Source: Pyrinomonadaceae bacterium
Lineage (GTDB): Bacteria > Acidobacteriota > Blastocatellia > Pyrinomonadales > Pyrinomonadaceae
Direction of reading: 5' to 3'
DNA length: 64,000 nt
Assembly: GCA_021228405.1 (NCBI GenBank)
Contig: JAJQRF010000008.1
Coordinates: forward strand, 1 to 64,000
In this document: positions 53,201-60,175 of the stretch, piece by piece
How the letters are laid out: every line of letters begins with the position of its first letter
How positions within the stretch are numbered: the stretch's first letter is position 1
The notes under the pieces: model-generated
Seen by the model: only the letters and a program-made list of their open reading frames with translations
The model's database searches: none
Told to the model about the DNA's origin: nothing
Translations under genes and position numbers: made by a program

Positions 53201-53903
53201 CCGCGAAGAACGCATTGCCGAACTGCAAAGAGTGCGTTCACGCATCGCCACCGATCTGCACGACGACATCGGTTCGTCGTTGACGCAGATCACTCTTTTC
53301 AGCGAAATTGCGCGTCAGCGCGAACGTGAAAACGGCAAGGTCGGCGAACCGCTCGACACCATCTCGAACGTTGCCAACGAGCTGGTCGAAACGATGAGCG
53401 ACATCGTTTGGGCGATCAATCCGAAAAAAGATCATCTACAGGATTTAACCCAACGAATGCGCCGTTTTGCCGCGAACGTTTTGACCGCAAAAGAGATCGA
53501 AATGACGTTTCGCACGCCCGCTTCCGAGATCGAAATCCCGCTCGGCGCAAACATCCGCCGCGAAGTTTTTTTAATCTTTAAGGAAACCGTCAACAACATC
53601 GTCAAACATTCCGAAGCGACCGAAGCCGAGATCGTTTTTTCGACTGAAAATCATTTTTTGACGATACATTTTAAAGACAACGGCAAAGGCTTTGACCAAA
53701 GCGATAAAATCTCCGAAAACGGCAATCACGACTGGAAAAAACTTCGCGGCGGAAACGGTCTTAACAATATGAAAAAACGTGCCCGGGAGCTCGGCGGAAA
53801 TTATGAAATCCGCTCGGAAAAAGGCAAAGGAACGACCGTTATTTTGAAAATTCCGCTCGAAATCGCGGAACTGCCAGTCAAAGCGGCGGGCAATCCGCAT
53901 TAA
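50295..53903 (+). CDS. Periplasmic-propeller sensor histidine kinase (Reg_prop/Y_Y_Y/PAS/HisKA_3)
   Basis: 1202 residues starting with GTG. A signal anchor (14-35) is followed by two-component propeller repeats (40-690: TADGLANDSINKIFADSRGFVWFCTGEGLSRFDG), a Y_Y_Y domain (about 730-790), one TM helix (796-815), a PAS domain (840-960), HisKA_3 with DLHDDIGSSL (His989) and an HATPase domain (1085-1190: KETVNNIVKHSEA, DNGKGF). Propeller kinases of this kind sense glycans in Bacteroides; the ligand here is unknown. The response regulator follows 97 bp later. Unlike hybrid two-component systems, the regulator is a separate protein. Confidence 0.92.
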   Translation: MSLNLKNLFAKTVSIFDTAIYAFIFLCLFGFPVLGERLSVKTFTTADGLANDSINKIFADSRGFVWFCTGEGLSRFDGYKFKNYTQDQGLPHRNINNLIETKDGDYIIASSGGVVVFNPFGKAFRWNLVEGKLEQNSDEPPMFRTYLTPDSQKDDKISKNIISLAVDGNGIVYAGTNHGLFRFLKTGENWKFEKVEFRDWNDKSQNFNFLLTDSRKNLWIATSLAVYLRRNNGEIRKINDLGGNSIFEDKSGNIWVDSGGNDVGIRLFSFQNDELTPNLIRTFTTKDGLTVNGFSNAIAQTAEGNIIVTSGGKAFEYLPNSGENEPKFQRIENEFYGAANDKSGNIWFTTAGFGATRYAPNNFNVYGEIDGIPNEPIYSIFSNQAGEVFLNAGKEKLVRVFNGKSETVKPFGTSSRNWLETFLDLQSKDGEFWIPTTTGLFRFPKVENFADLARTKAKKIYSTEDGLYVDHVFLLFEDSRGNIWISAPTQENSVLRWEKATDKIHQYTFEQGLPKESGAVAFGEDAAGNVWIGFYFGQLVRFKGGKFRSFSDEGLIPQTSVSEMITDKNGHFWLATRSRGIFRVENPDAETPVFTNVSTAQGLSSNQALCLTQDKFGRIYIGTGRGINRYDIATKRIKIFTQNDGLPGNTISQCHSDVHGNLWFSVNNYLINFSPILEKPSSPPPIFVDGISVNGNPRTISELGETELKNLEFASDEKQVQISFFAISFDSGESLRYQYKLNGQDWSEPSDQRNVDLNLTSGNYDFEVRAINSDGVFSEKSAAVSFKILPPIYQRWWFVALVALVIAGLIFALDRFRVSKTKQVEAALDETRRAGKIIRESEIRYRTLAETASDAIITIDKNSKIVYVNEACEQIFGFTANELIGKPLVLLMPDCHREHHEAGLKRYLESNSKSFEWNAVELPGLHKLGHEIPLELSFGEFEKDGERFFTGIARDISERKKAEAALQKAREERIAELQRVRSRIATDLHDDIGSSLTQITLFSEIARQRERENGKVGEPLDTISNVANELVETMSDIVWAINPKKDHLQDLTQRMRRFAANVLTAKEIEMTFRTPASEIEIPLGANIRREVFLIFKETVNNIVKHSEATEAEIVFSTENHFLTIHFKDNGKGFDQSDKISENGNHDWKKLRGGNGLNNMKKRARELGGNYEIRSEKGKGTTVILKIPLEIAELPVKAAGNPH

Positions 53904-53929
53904 TTTTTCGCTTTTCGCCTCTATTAACT

Positions 53930-53941
53930 ACCTAAACGGGT
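53930..53941 (+). promoter_or_regulatory. Dyad operator 1 (ACCTAAACGGGT)
   Basis: A 12-bp dyad of the family ACCYRAANRGGY, 59 bp before the response regulator ATG, followed by GATG. A single copy, unlike the pairs further on. Confidence 0.6.
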
Positions 53942-54000
53942 GATGTTTTATTTCGTTTTCAAAATTAAAATCTAACACAGCTTAATTTTGGAGTTTTGCA

Positions 54001-54684
54001 ATGTTGGATACTTTAACACTAAAAAATATGACCGAAGCCACAAAAAAACCGATCAAAACGGCGATCATCGAAGATCAGGACGACATCCGCGAAGGACTCG
54101 CTTCGCTGATCGGTTTTACGGATGGATTTAAATGCACGGGCGCATATAAATCGATGGAAGAAGCCTTTGAAAAAATCCGGCGCGACGTTCCCGACGTGGT
54201 GCTTTCGGACATCGGCTTGCCCGGAATGGACGGGATTCAGGGCATCAAGATTTTGAAAGAACGCTATCCGCAAATGCTGATCCTGATGATTACGGTTTAC
54301 GACGACGACGAGCGGATTTTCGACGCGCTTTGTGCGGGCGCGAACGGTTATCTGCTAAAACGCACACCGCCGATGCGTCTTTTGGAGAGTTTGCGCGAAG
54401 CCGTTGACGGCGGTTCGCCGATGTCGCCCGAAGTCGCTTCAAAGGTCATCAAGCTTTTCCGCGAAATCCGTCCGCCCGAACGTGCTGATTATGATCTGAC
54501 ACCGCACGAAATTCGTCTGCTGAAACTCCTCGTTGACGGGCATAATTACAACACGGCGGCAAAGGAATTAAAGAGTAGTATCAACACGGTAAAATTCTAC
54601 ATTAAAAGGGTTTACGAGAAATTACAGGTTCATTCAAAATCCGAAGCGGTCGCTAAAGCATTAAAGGAACGACTGCTCGAATAA
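54001..54684 (+). CDS. NarL/FixJ-family response regulator
   Basis: 227 residues. Receiver domain with IIEDQDDIREG, phospho-Asp70 in VVLSDIGLPGMDG, the Thr of MITVYDDD and the Lys of YLLKRTPP; C-terminal LuxR-type HTH (LTPHEIRLLKLLVDGHNYNTAAKELKSSINTVKFYIKRVYEKLQVHSK). Partner of the propeller kinase upstream. GGAG at 53990-53993 fixes the ATG at 54001. A dyad operator lies 59 bp upstream, and paired copies precede the next two genes, so I infer that it binds ACCYRAANRGGY and regulates itself and them. Confidence 0.92.
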   Translation: MLDTLTLKNMTEATKKPIKTAIIEDQDDIREGLASLIGFTDGFKCTGAYKSMEEAFEKIRRDVPDVVLSDIGLPGMDGIQGIKILKERYPQMLILMITVYDDDERIFDALCAGANGYLLKRTPPMRLLESLREAVDGGSPMSPEVASKVIKLFREIRPPERADYDLTPHEIRLLKLLVDGHNYNTAAKELKSSINTVKFYIKRVYEKLQVHSKSEAVAKALKERLLE

Positions 54685-54710
54685 TCACATTCCCCATTTT
54701 TCATCCCCGG

Positions 54711-54740
54711 AAGACAGTTTATTAAAGCTGTCTTTTTTTT
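54711..54740 (+). terminator. Rho-independent terminator
   Basis: The stem AGACAG/CTGTCT with an AT loop is followed by eight T. It ends the response regulator gene just before operator 2. Confidence 0.75.
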
Positions 54741-54755
54741 GTTTTTCGCTTTCTT

Positions 54756-54767
54756 ACCCGAATAGGT
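54756..54767 (+). promoter_or_regulatory. Dyad operator 2, distal (ACCCGAATAGGT)
   Basis: Preceded by TT and followed by ATT. It starts 63 bp upstream of operator 3 and lies 151 bp before the ATG at 54919. Confidence 0.65.
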
Positions 54768-54818
54768 ATTAAAACCCGAAATTGACCGGTATTTTCCATA
54801 TTTCCGCCGAAAACTTTT

Positions 54819-54830
54819 ACCTGAACAGGT
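54819..54830 (+). promoter_or_regulatory. Dyad operator 3, proximal (ACCTGAACAGGT)
   Basis: The most symmetric copy (ACCTG/CAGGT arms), followed by GATT, 88 bp before the ATG at 54919. Confidence 0.7.
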
Positions 54831-54918
54831 GATTACAAGCCGAAGAAAAATCCTTAACCTTAAACACATCGCGGGAAAAACCGCCGGTTTATTTTGAGGA
54901 ATGTAGGAGAAAATTTTA

Positions 54919-56289
54919 ATGTTCAGTAATAATTCATATCGTGTAATTTCATTTTTTGTTTTCGTATTTTTAAGTTCATTCGCGGTTTTCGCCGCGCCGC
55001 CTGCGAACGACAATTTCGCAAACGCCGAACAGATCGGCAACGGCGCGTTTTTTACCGCCAGTTTCAGCGCGTCGAACGCCGAAGCGACGAGCGAAGCGGG
55101 CGAACCGAATCCGTCGAGCATCGGCGCGGGAAAAAGCATCTGGTATAAATGGACGGCTCCGGCTGATCCGCGCCCGATGCAGATCACCACGCACGGAACG
55201 GCTTTCAGAGTCTTTCTAAACATTTATTCGGGAACGGCATTGAACAATCTCGTGATGCTTACCAATGCCAACACTTTTTTTGATACTACACGCGGCTCAT
55301 TTGCCGTTTTCTTTCCGCAGCCGAACACGACATATTATTTCAGTCTTGACGGCGCAAGTTCCAGTCAATCGGTTAATCAAACGGGTATAATCCGTATTTC
55401 GCTCGCTCCGGCGATCAACCGCCAATCGTCCGATTTCGACCGTGACGGCAAAACCGACATCGGCATTTTTCGCCCTTCTGACGGAAATTGGTATGTGCAG
55501 AGAAGCTCGCTCGGCACACTCTTGACGAATAATTGGGGAACGAACGGCGATATTCCCGTTGCCGCAGATTTCAAAGCAGGCGGTTTAGTTTACGGAAACG
55601 GGGATTATCTTTTATTCCGCCCGTCCACCGGCACGTTTCTGCTCGATTTCGGCAGTTCGCCTGAGCTGCCTTTATTTTTTCAATGGGGACAGGCAGGCGA
55701 TGTTCCCGTGACGGGCGATTTCTTCAGAAACAATGAAGGCGGTTATCGTTCCGTCACAGACTTCGGGGTTTTTCGTCCTTCAAATGGTGAATGGTATTTC
55801 GCACCGCGCAATTTCGACGGCACGGTTACTTCTTATTACGGCATAAAATTCGGGCAAGCGGGCGATATTCCCGTTTGGGGCGATTATGATATGGACGCGA
55901 AAACCGATTACGGCGTTTTCCGTCCTTCAACCGGAACTTGGTATATCAACAGTTCGCAAAACGGTTTGATGGTTGCGGCTTGGGGCAAAGCGGGCGATAT
56001 TCCGATGCGCGGCGATTTCGATGCCGACGGGCGCAATGATTTTGTCGTTTACCGTCCTTCCGAAGGCAACTGGTATGTAACGCGCAGCACCAATAATACT
56101 TGGTATGTCCGCAAATGGGGCGCAAACGGCGACATTCCGCTGTCGGGCGATTATGACGGCGACGGCAAATTCGATTTCGCGCTGTTTCGCCCATCCAATT
56201 CGACTTTCTATATCGCATCGAGCGCACTTGGAACGACGACGATCGTAAACTGGGGAACGGCGGGCGACGTTCCGCTTTCCAAAAATTAA
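54919..56289 (+). CDS. Secreted FG-GAP-type repeat protein with PPC-like N-domain
   Basis: 456 residues: a signal peptide (1-25), a beta-sandwich resembling pre-peptidase C-terminal domains (28-165: APPANDNFANAEQIGNGAFFTASFSASNAEATSEAGEP, SIWYKWTAPA), then six to seven FG-GAP-like repeats (175-456) with DxDGKTDxGxFRPSxGxWY. Related to the C-terminal halves of the 9843 and 12796 genes but without the delta-60 part. AGGAG precedes the ATG. Two dyad operators in front suggest control by the adjacent two-component system. Probably a cell-surface or secreted carbohydrate or matrix protein. Confidence 0.85.
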   Translation: MFSNNSYRVISFFVFVFLSSFAVFAAPPANDNFANAEQIGNGAFFTASFSASNAEATSEAGEPNPSSIGAGKSIWYKWTAPADPRPMQITTHGTAFRVFLNIYSGTALNNLVMLTNANTFFDTTRGSFAVFFPQPNTTYYFSLDGASSSQSVNQTGIIRISLAPAINRQSSDFDRDGKTDIGIFRPSDGNWYVQRSSLGTLLTNNWGTNGDIPVAADFKAGGLVYGNGDYLLFRPSTGTFLLDFGSSPELPLFFQWGQAGDVPVTGDFFRNNEGGYRSVTDFGVFRPSNGEWYFAPRNFDGTVTSYYGIKFGQAGDIPVWGDYDMDAKTDYGVFRPSTGTWYINSSQNGLMVAAWGKAGDIPMRGDFDADGRNDFVVYRPSEGNWYVTRSTNNTWYVRKWGANGDIPLSGDYDGDGKFDFALFRPSNSTFYIASSALGTTTIVNWGTAGDVPLSKN

Positions 56290-56320
56290 TTTTTCCAAAT
56301 TTTTCTTGCTCAAATCTCAC

Positions 56321-56359
56321 AAAGAAAGCGTTGCACTCCGAGCGACGCTTTCTTTTTTT
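56321..56359 (+). terminator. Rho-independent terminator
   Basis: The stem AAAGAAAGCGT/ACGCTTTCTTT is followed by seven T, ten bases before operator 4. Confidence 0.85.
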
Positions 56360-56368
56360 CGACACACT

Positions 56369-56380
56369 ACCCGAAAAGGT
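56369..56380 (+). promoter_or_regulatory. Dyad operator 4, distal (ACCCGAAAAGGT)
   Basis: Preceded by CT and followed by ATC. It starts 62 bp upstream of operator 5 and lies 147 bp before the ATG at 56528. Confidence 0.65.
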
Positions 56381-56430
56381 ATCTTTCTCTTCAAATTGCT
56401 TTTCTTTTCTGCGATTTTTGCGTTTTTACT

Positions 56431-56442
56431 ACCCGAACGGGC
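56431..56442 (+). promoter_or_regulatory. Dyad operator 5, proximal (ACCCGAACGGGC)
   Basis: Followed by GATT like operator 3. It ends 85 bp before the ATG at 56528. Confidence 0.65.
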
Positions 56443-56527
56443 GATTTCAAAGGCGATTTTTTCAGATATTATTTTAAATATCACGGCATCAGCCGCATAT
56501 TTTACGCATTTATATTTTGGAGTTTAT

Positions 56528-56971
56528 ATGGTTCAGGAAATTTATAAAAATTCATTGTCTTTATTCATCCCCGTCGGGCAAATTGCGGTCGGAGAACTTT
56601 CGCTCGAAAATCCCGCCAAACATTTGATCAAAACAGGTCGCAGACTTTTCGTTTCTGCAAAAAAGGAATACGATTTCGGGGAAACCGCCGAAATGTTGGC
56701 TGAAAACCAAACCGAAACGAAGCAACGCGAACACTTAAACGAGATTGCCGGATGGCATTTTCAGTGCGCGGTCGAACGGCTCGAAACGGCGATTTCAAAT
56801 TTCAAACGCGCCGAGCAATGTGCGATTTCGGCAAAATACCGCAAATATGCACGAATTCAGCGCAAAAAATGCTCCCGGACTTTGCGAAATTACCGCAACC
56901 GAAAGGCGGTCAAAACGGATTTTTTTTCGTTCGGAAGTTTTTCCGTCAGTTTGCGCGGTTTATTTCGCTAG
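56528..56971 (+). CDS. Uncharacterised small basic protein under the dyad operators
   Basis: A 147-residue protein without signal peptide. The ATG at 56528 is chosen because GGAG (56519-56522) stands five bases ahead, exactly as in front of the response regulator gene, and because the longer frame from 56306 would include the terminator and both operators. A hydrophobic start (SLSLFIPVGQIAVGEL) is followed by long charged helices (AKHLIKTGRRLFVSAKKEYDFGETAEM, HFQCAVERLETAISNFKRAEQ) and a very basic tail (RKYARIQRKKCSRTLRNYRNRK). It could bind nucleic acid or an acidic partner, but no family is recognised. Confidence 0.65.
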   Translation: MVQEIYKNSLSLFIPVGQIAVGELSLENPAKHLIKTGRRLFVSAKKEYDFGETAEMLAENQTETKQREHLNEIAGWHFQCAVERLETAISNFKRAEQCAISAKYRKYARIQRKKCSRTLRNYRNRKAVKTDFFSFGSFSVSLRGLFR

Positions 56972-56999
56972 TTTGATTCGATTTCAAAAAAGAAATTGA

Positions 57000-57107
57000 C
57001 GACCAAACGAATCGGACGGAAAATTAACGGAAAACGGCGATTACAAGATCGAAGTCGCGCCGATGCACGAAAACGCGACTTATCGTTTGACCGTTTCGAT
57101 CAGATAA
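57000..57107 (+). pseudogene. Possible remnant of a secreted beta-sandwich gene
   Basis: Downstream of an in-frame TGA (56997-56999) a 35-codon open stretch reads GDYKIEVAPMHENATYRLTV and ends SIR-stop at 57105-57107. This is the kind of C-terminal strand pattern found in pre-peptidase or other beta-sandwich domains. There is no start codon in a sensible place. It looks like the 3' end of a gene whose 5' part was lost between 56971 and 57000. Confidence 0.35.
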
Positions 57108-57126
57108 ATTTCGGAGAAAAAAAAAG

Positions 57127-57681
57127 ATGAAAAAAGCAATTATTTTGGGATTATTTTTATTAACTGTCGGCGCAAATTCGATCTTCGGACAAGCGGATTT
57201 GGTCGATGAATATGACCGTCTTGTAAAAAAATACAAATGCGTTTCGGAAGTTTGGATCGAAGACAAAGACCCGAAAGGGACGAATGTCCGCGATGCGCCG
57301 AGCATCAAAAGAAAGATCGTCGATGTTTACGAGCGTGAAACCGACGACGAGCCGCAAGGAAGCGTTTACATTCTCGGTTATTCAAACGGTTGGGTCAAAG
57401 TCTTGTTAAAGGAAGGCGGCGACACTAACCCGAACAACGACAAAACGGGCTGGGTTTCCGCCAGGCTCGTGACGGCAAATGTTCAGACGAAAACGGGAAA
57501 ACCCGCCGTTTTATATGCTTTGCCGAAACGTTCGGGTAAAAAGATCGGCAAGATTCCGAGCGAAAATTTGATAAAGATCGTCGGCTTCGGCTGTTTCGGG
57601 TTCAAGATCGAATACAAGGGCATCGTCGGCTGGATTTCAGACGAAGACGTTTGCGGAAATCCGTTAACGACCTGTGCTTAG
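57127..57681 (+). CDS. Secreted SH3-like protein, copy 1
   Basis: 184 residues: signal peptide (1-20, ANSIFGQ), a bacterial SH3-like domain (35-118: EVWIEDKDPKGTNVRDAPSIKRKIVDV ... SNGWVKVLL ... GWVSARLV) and a second one (122-178: KPAVLYALPKRSGKKIGKI ... IEYKGIVGWISDEDVCGNPLTTC). SH3b modules bind cell-wall peptides or other ligands. Cysteines at the end (VCG..TTC) can form a disulfide. GGAG precedes the ATG. A paralog follows 16 bp later. Confidence 0.8.
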   Translation: MKKAIILGLFLLTVGANSIFGQADLVDEYDRLVKKYKCVSEVWIEDKDPKGTNVRDAPSIKRKIVDVYERETDDEPQGSVYILGYSNGWVKVLLKEGGDTNPNNDKTGWVSARLVTANVQTKTGKPAVLYALPKRSGKKIGKIPSENLIKIVGFGCFGFKIEYKGIVGWISDEDVCGNPLTTCA

Positions 57682-57697
57682 TGAGAGAAATAAAATT

Positions 57698-58234
57698 ATG
57701 AGATCGAAAAGACTTTTAATAATTGCGTTTATGATTTCAGCTTTCACCGTTTCGGCTTTTTCGCAGAAAAACCTCGAAAAATGCGCGGTCAACACCTGGA
57801 TCGAAGACCCTGAAATCCCGAAAATCGACGATCAGCTTCGCGCACAGCCGAAATACGAAAGTAAATCTTTGATGAAAATCCCTTTCGCTTTTGAAGCGGG
57901 CGACGAAACCGGGATCGAGATCATCGGATTTTCAAACGATTACGTGAAGATCAGCAAGGCTTTCAATGAAAAACATAAGATCGATTTTCAGGGAAACGGC
58001 TGGATTTGGGCAAAACGCGTCGCCGTAAAACTGAAACACGAAAACGGAAAAGCCGTAAATCTTTACGCTTTGCCGAAATCGACGAGCAAAAAAGTCGGCA
58101 AAATCTTAAAAGATACTTTTTCCGATTACTTCATTATCGGCTTTGACTGTTTCGGCTTAAGGGTCGAATACAACGGCAAAAAAGGCTGGATTTCTAAAAA
58201 AGACATTTGCGGCAATCTGACCGAATGCCGATGA
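57698..58234 (+). CDS. Secreted SH3-like protein, copy 2
   Basis: 178-residue paralog of the upstream gene; signal peptide ends SAFSQ. The same two SH3-like modules recur (NTWIEDPEIPKIDDQLRAQP ... NDYVKISK ... GWIWAKRV, then AVNLYALPKSTSKKVGKI ... VEYNGKKGWISKKDICGNLTEC). The ATG at 57698 starts the signal peptide; GTG at 57674 would overlap the previous gene. A tandem duplication that has diverged widely, so it is old. Co-transcribed with copy 1 and closed by a strong terminator at 58265. Confidence 0.78.
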   Translation: MRSKRLLIIAFMISAFTVSAFSQKNLEKCAVNTWIEDPEIPKIDDQLRAQPKYESKSLMKIPFAFEAGDETGIEIIGFSNDYVKISKAFNEKHKIDFQGNGWIWAKRVAVKLKHENGKAVNLYALPKSTSKKVGKILKDTFSDYFIIGFDCFGLRVEYNGKKGWISKKDICGNLTECR

Positions 58235-58264
58235 TTTATCAAATTCCTACTTCAATAGATGAAA

Positions 58265-58294
58265 TAAAAAAGCGGCTTTCAAAGCCGCTTTTTT
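58265..58294 (+). terminator. Strong bidirectional-type terminator
   Basis: The perfect stem AAAAAAGCGGCTTT/AAAGCCGCTTTTTT has a two-base loop. It ends the SH3-like pair. Confidence 0.9.
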
Positions 58295-58338
58295 ATTTCA
58301 TCAGAACAACGATTAAAAGCAGAAACCGAACTTTTTCA

Positions 58339-58427
58339 GAATGCGAATCACACGAATCAAGCGGATTCAACCTGATTTTTATAAAATACATCCGCAATAA
58401 TCAGCCCAATCCGCCTAATCCGCGTTC
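58339..58427. repeat. REP-like inverted element
   Basis: GAATGCGAATCACACGAATC plus AAGCGGATTC on the left resembles the reverse complement of the right side (GAACGCGGATTAGGCGGATT). Such 'CGGATT' inverted elements are widespread as intergenic repeats. Apart from this, the terminator at 58265, and the presumed symporter promoter to its right, the gap 58235-58565 shows nothing. Confidence 0.65.
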
Positions 58428-58565
58428 AAATTTTTGCCGGATTTAAAGGCTTTACGATTTTTCATTTTCAAATTCATTTTCCGATTTGACCTCGGCATAC
58501 GTTTCAAGATAAAAATTTCTTATCGCTTTCTCAAAGTCTTTCGTGTATTCTTATTGATAAAATTC

Positions 58566-60074
58566 ATGCAAACTTTAGATTTGGTCATTATTTTCGGCTA
58601 TTTAATCGGAATCACGCTTTTCGGCGTTCTCTATTCGGGCAAACAGGAAACCACACAGGATTATTTCGTCGGCGACCGCAGTGTGCCTTGGTGGGCGATC
58701 GCGGCTTCGATCGTGGCGACGGAAACTTCGACGATCACGTTCATTTCCGTGCCCGGCATCGCTTTTGCGAAAAACGGCAATTTCGAGTTTTTACAACTCG
58801 TTTTCGGTTATATGCTCGGTCGCGTCGTCATTTCCCTGCTCTTTATCCCGATGTATTTCAAGGGCGAGCTTTTCACGGTTTACCAGCTTCTGGGCGAAAG
58901 GTTCGGCGAAAAAGTGAAAATGCTCGCGTCCGCGCTTTTCGTGATAATGCGAAACATCGCCGACGGCATCCGGCTTTTGTTGACGGCGATCGTGCTGGCG
59001 GCGGTTTATACGGCTTTCGTGCCCGACGCAAACGCCAATGTCATCATCATCGCTTCGATCATTTTGCTCGGTGTCGTGATGATAATTTTCACGTTTTACG
59101 GCGGAATGGAAGCGGTCATCTGGGTCGAAGTCGTCCAGCTCGGCATTTACATCGGCGGTGCGATCGCGGCGGCAGTTGTGATTTTGAACGGGATTGATGG
59201 CGGAATGACGCGGGTTTTAGAGATCGGAAGTCAATTCAATAAATTTCAGCTTTTCGATTTCAGCTTGAATTTCACGAAAACATACACATTTTGGGGCGGA
59301 CTGATCGGCGGTTGTTTCTTAACGATGTCAACGCACGGCACGGATCAATATCTCGTTCAGCGTTATCTTTGCACCGACAAACCCGCGTCCGCCGCCACCG
59401 CTCTGCTTTCTTCGGGCGCGGTCGTGCTCGGTCAATTTATCGGATTTCTGTTCATCGGCGTTTTGCTTTTCGCTTATTATCAACCGTTCAATCTGCCCGA
59501 ATATGCACAGATCGGCGCGGCAGGTTCGACGATTCCCGCAACATTTCCTTTTTCGGGCGGCGACAAAGTTTTTCCCGATTTTATCACTCAGCATATGCCG
59601 ACGGGTTTGAGCGGTCTGGTCGTGGCGGCAATTTTTGCGGCGGCACTTTCTTCTTCGCTCAATTCGATCGCGGCGACGGCGATCAACGATCTTTACAAAC
59701 CGTTTGCGAAGGACAAATCCGACGGAAATCTTCTGCGAAAAGCGAGTATTTTAACGGTCATCGTCGGAATAGTTCAAATCATTGTCGCCATTGCGGTCAA
59801 AGATGCGGCGGCTTCGGCTTTGAATCAGGCATTGTCGATCGCATCGCTGATAAACGGTCCCGTTTTAGGCGTTTTCCTTGTCGGAACTTTCGTCAAAAGA
59901 GCAAATCAAACGGTCGCGCTGATCGCGATGGCATCGAGCATTTCGCTGATGCTTTACATCTATTTCGGCACGAAGATCGCATTTCCGTGGTATGCCGTGA
60001 TCGGGAGTTTGACGACATTATTCGTCGCTTTCATCGTCAGTTTATTTGTCACGGATAAAAACCCCGATGCCTGA
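58566..60074 (+). CDS. Sodium:solute symporter (SSS family)
   Basis: A 502-residue membrane carrier with about 13 TM helices. The ATG at 58566 starts directly with helix 1 (LDLVIIFGYLIGITLFGVLYSG); the upstream extension is basic and not conserved. The family motif region QDYFVGDRSVPWWAIAASIVATETSTITFISVPGIAFAKNG contains the conserved sodium-site area. Substrates in the family range from sugars to sialic acid, and 102 bp upstream of nagZ the likely cargo is an amino sugar such as MurNAc or GlcNAc, or an anhydro-disaccharide. Inference from context only. Confidence 0.88.
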   Translation: MQTLDLVIIFGYLIGITLFGVLYSGKQETTQDYFVGDRSVPWWAIAASIVATETSTITFISVPGIAFAKNGNFEFLQLVFGYMLGRVVISLLFIPMYFKGELFTVYQLLGERFGEKVKMLASALFVIMRNIADGIRLLLTAIVLAAVYTAFVPDANANVIIIASIILLGVVMIIFTFYGGMEAVIWVEVVQLGIYIGGAIAAAVVILNGIDGGMTRVLEIGSQFNKFQLFDFSLNFTKTYTFWGGLIGGCFLTMSTHGTDQYLVQRYLCTDKPASAATALLSSGAVVLGQFIGFLFIGVLLFAYYQPFNLPEYAQIGAAGSTIPATFPFSGGDKVFPDFITQHMPTGLSGLVVAAIFAAALSSSLNSIAATAINDLYKPFAKDKSDGNLLRKASILTVIVGIVQIIVAIAVKDAAASALNQALSIASLINGPVLGVFLVGTFVKRANQTVALIAMASSISLMLYIYFGTKIAFPWYAVIGSLTTLFVAFIVSLFVTDKNPDA

Positions 60075-60175
60075 TTTTAAGTTTCGGCATCGAACAATCA
60101 ATCAAAAGAAAATTGAATTTTAATAAACCGCAATTCATAATTATTAAAATTCGATTTTTCAGCGTATTAATTTTA

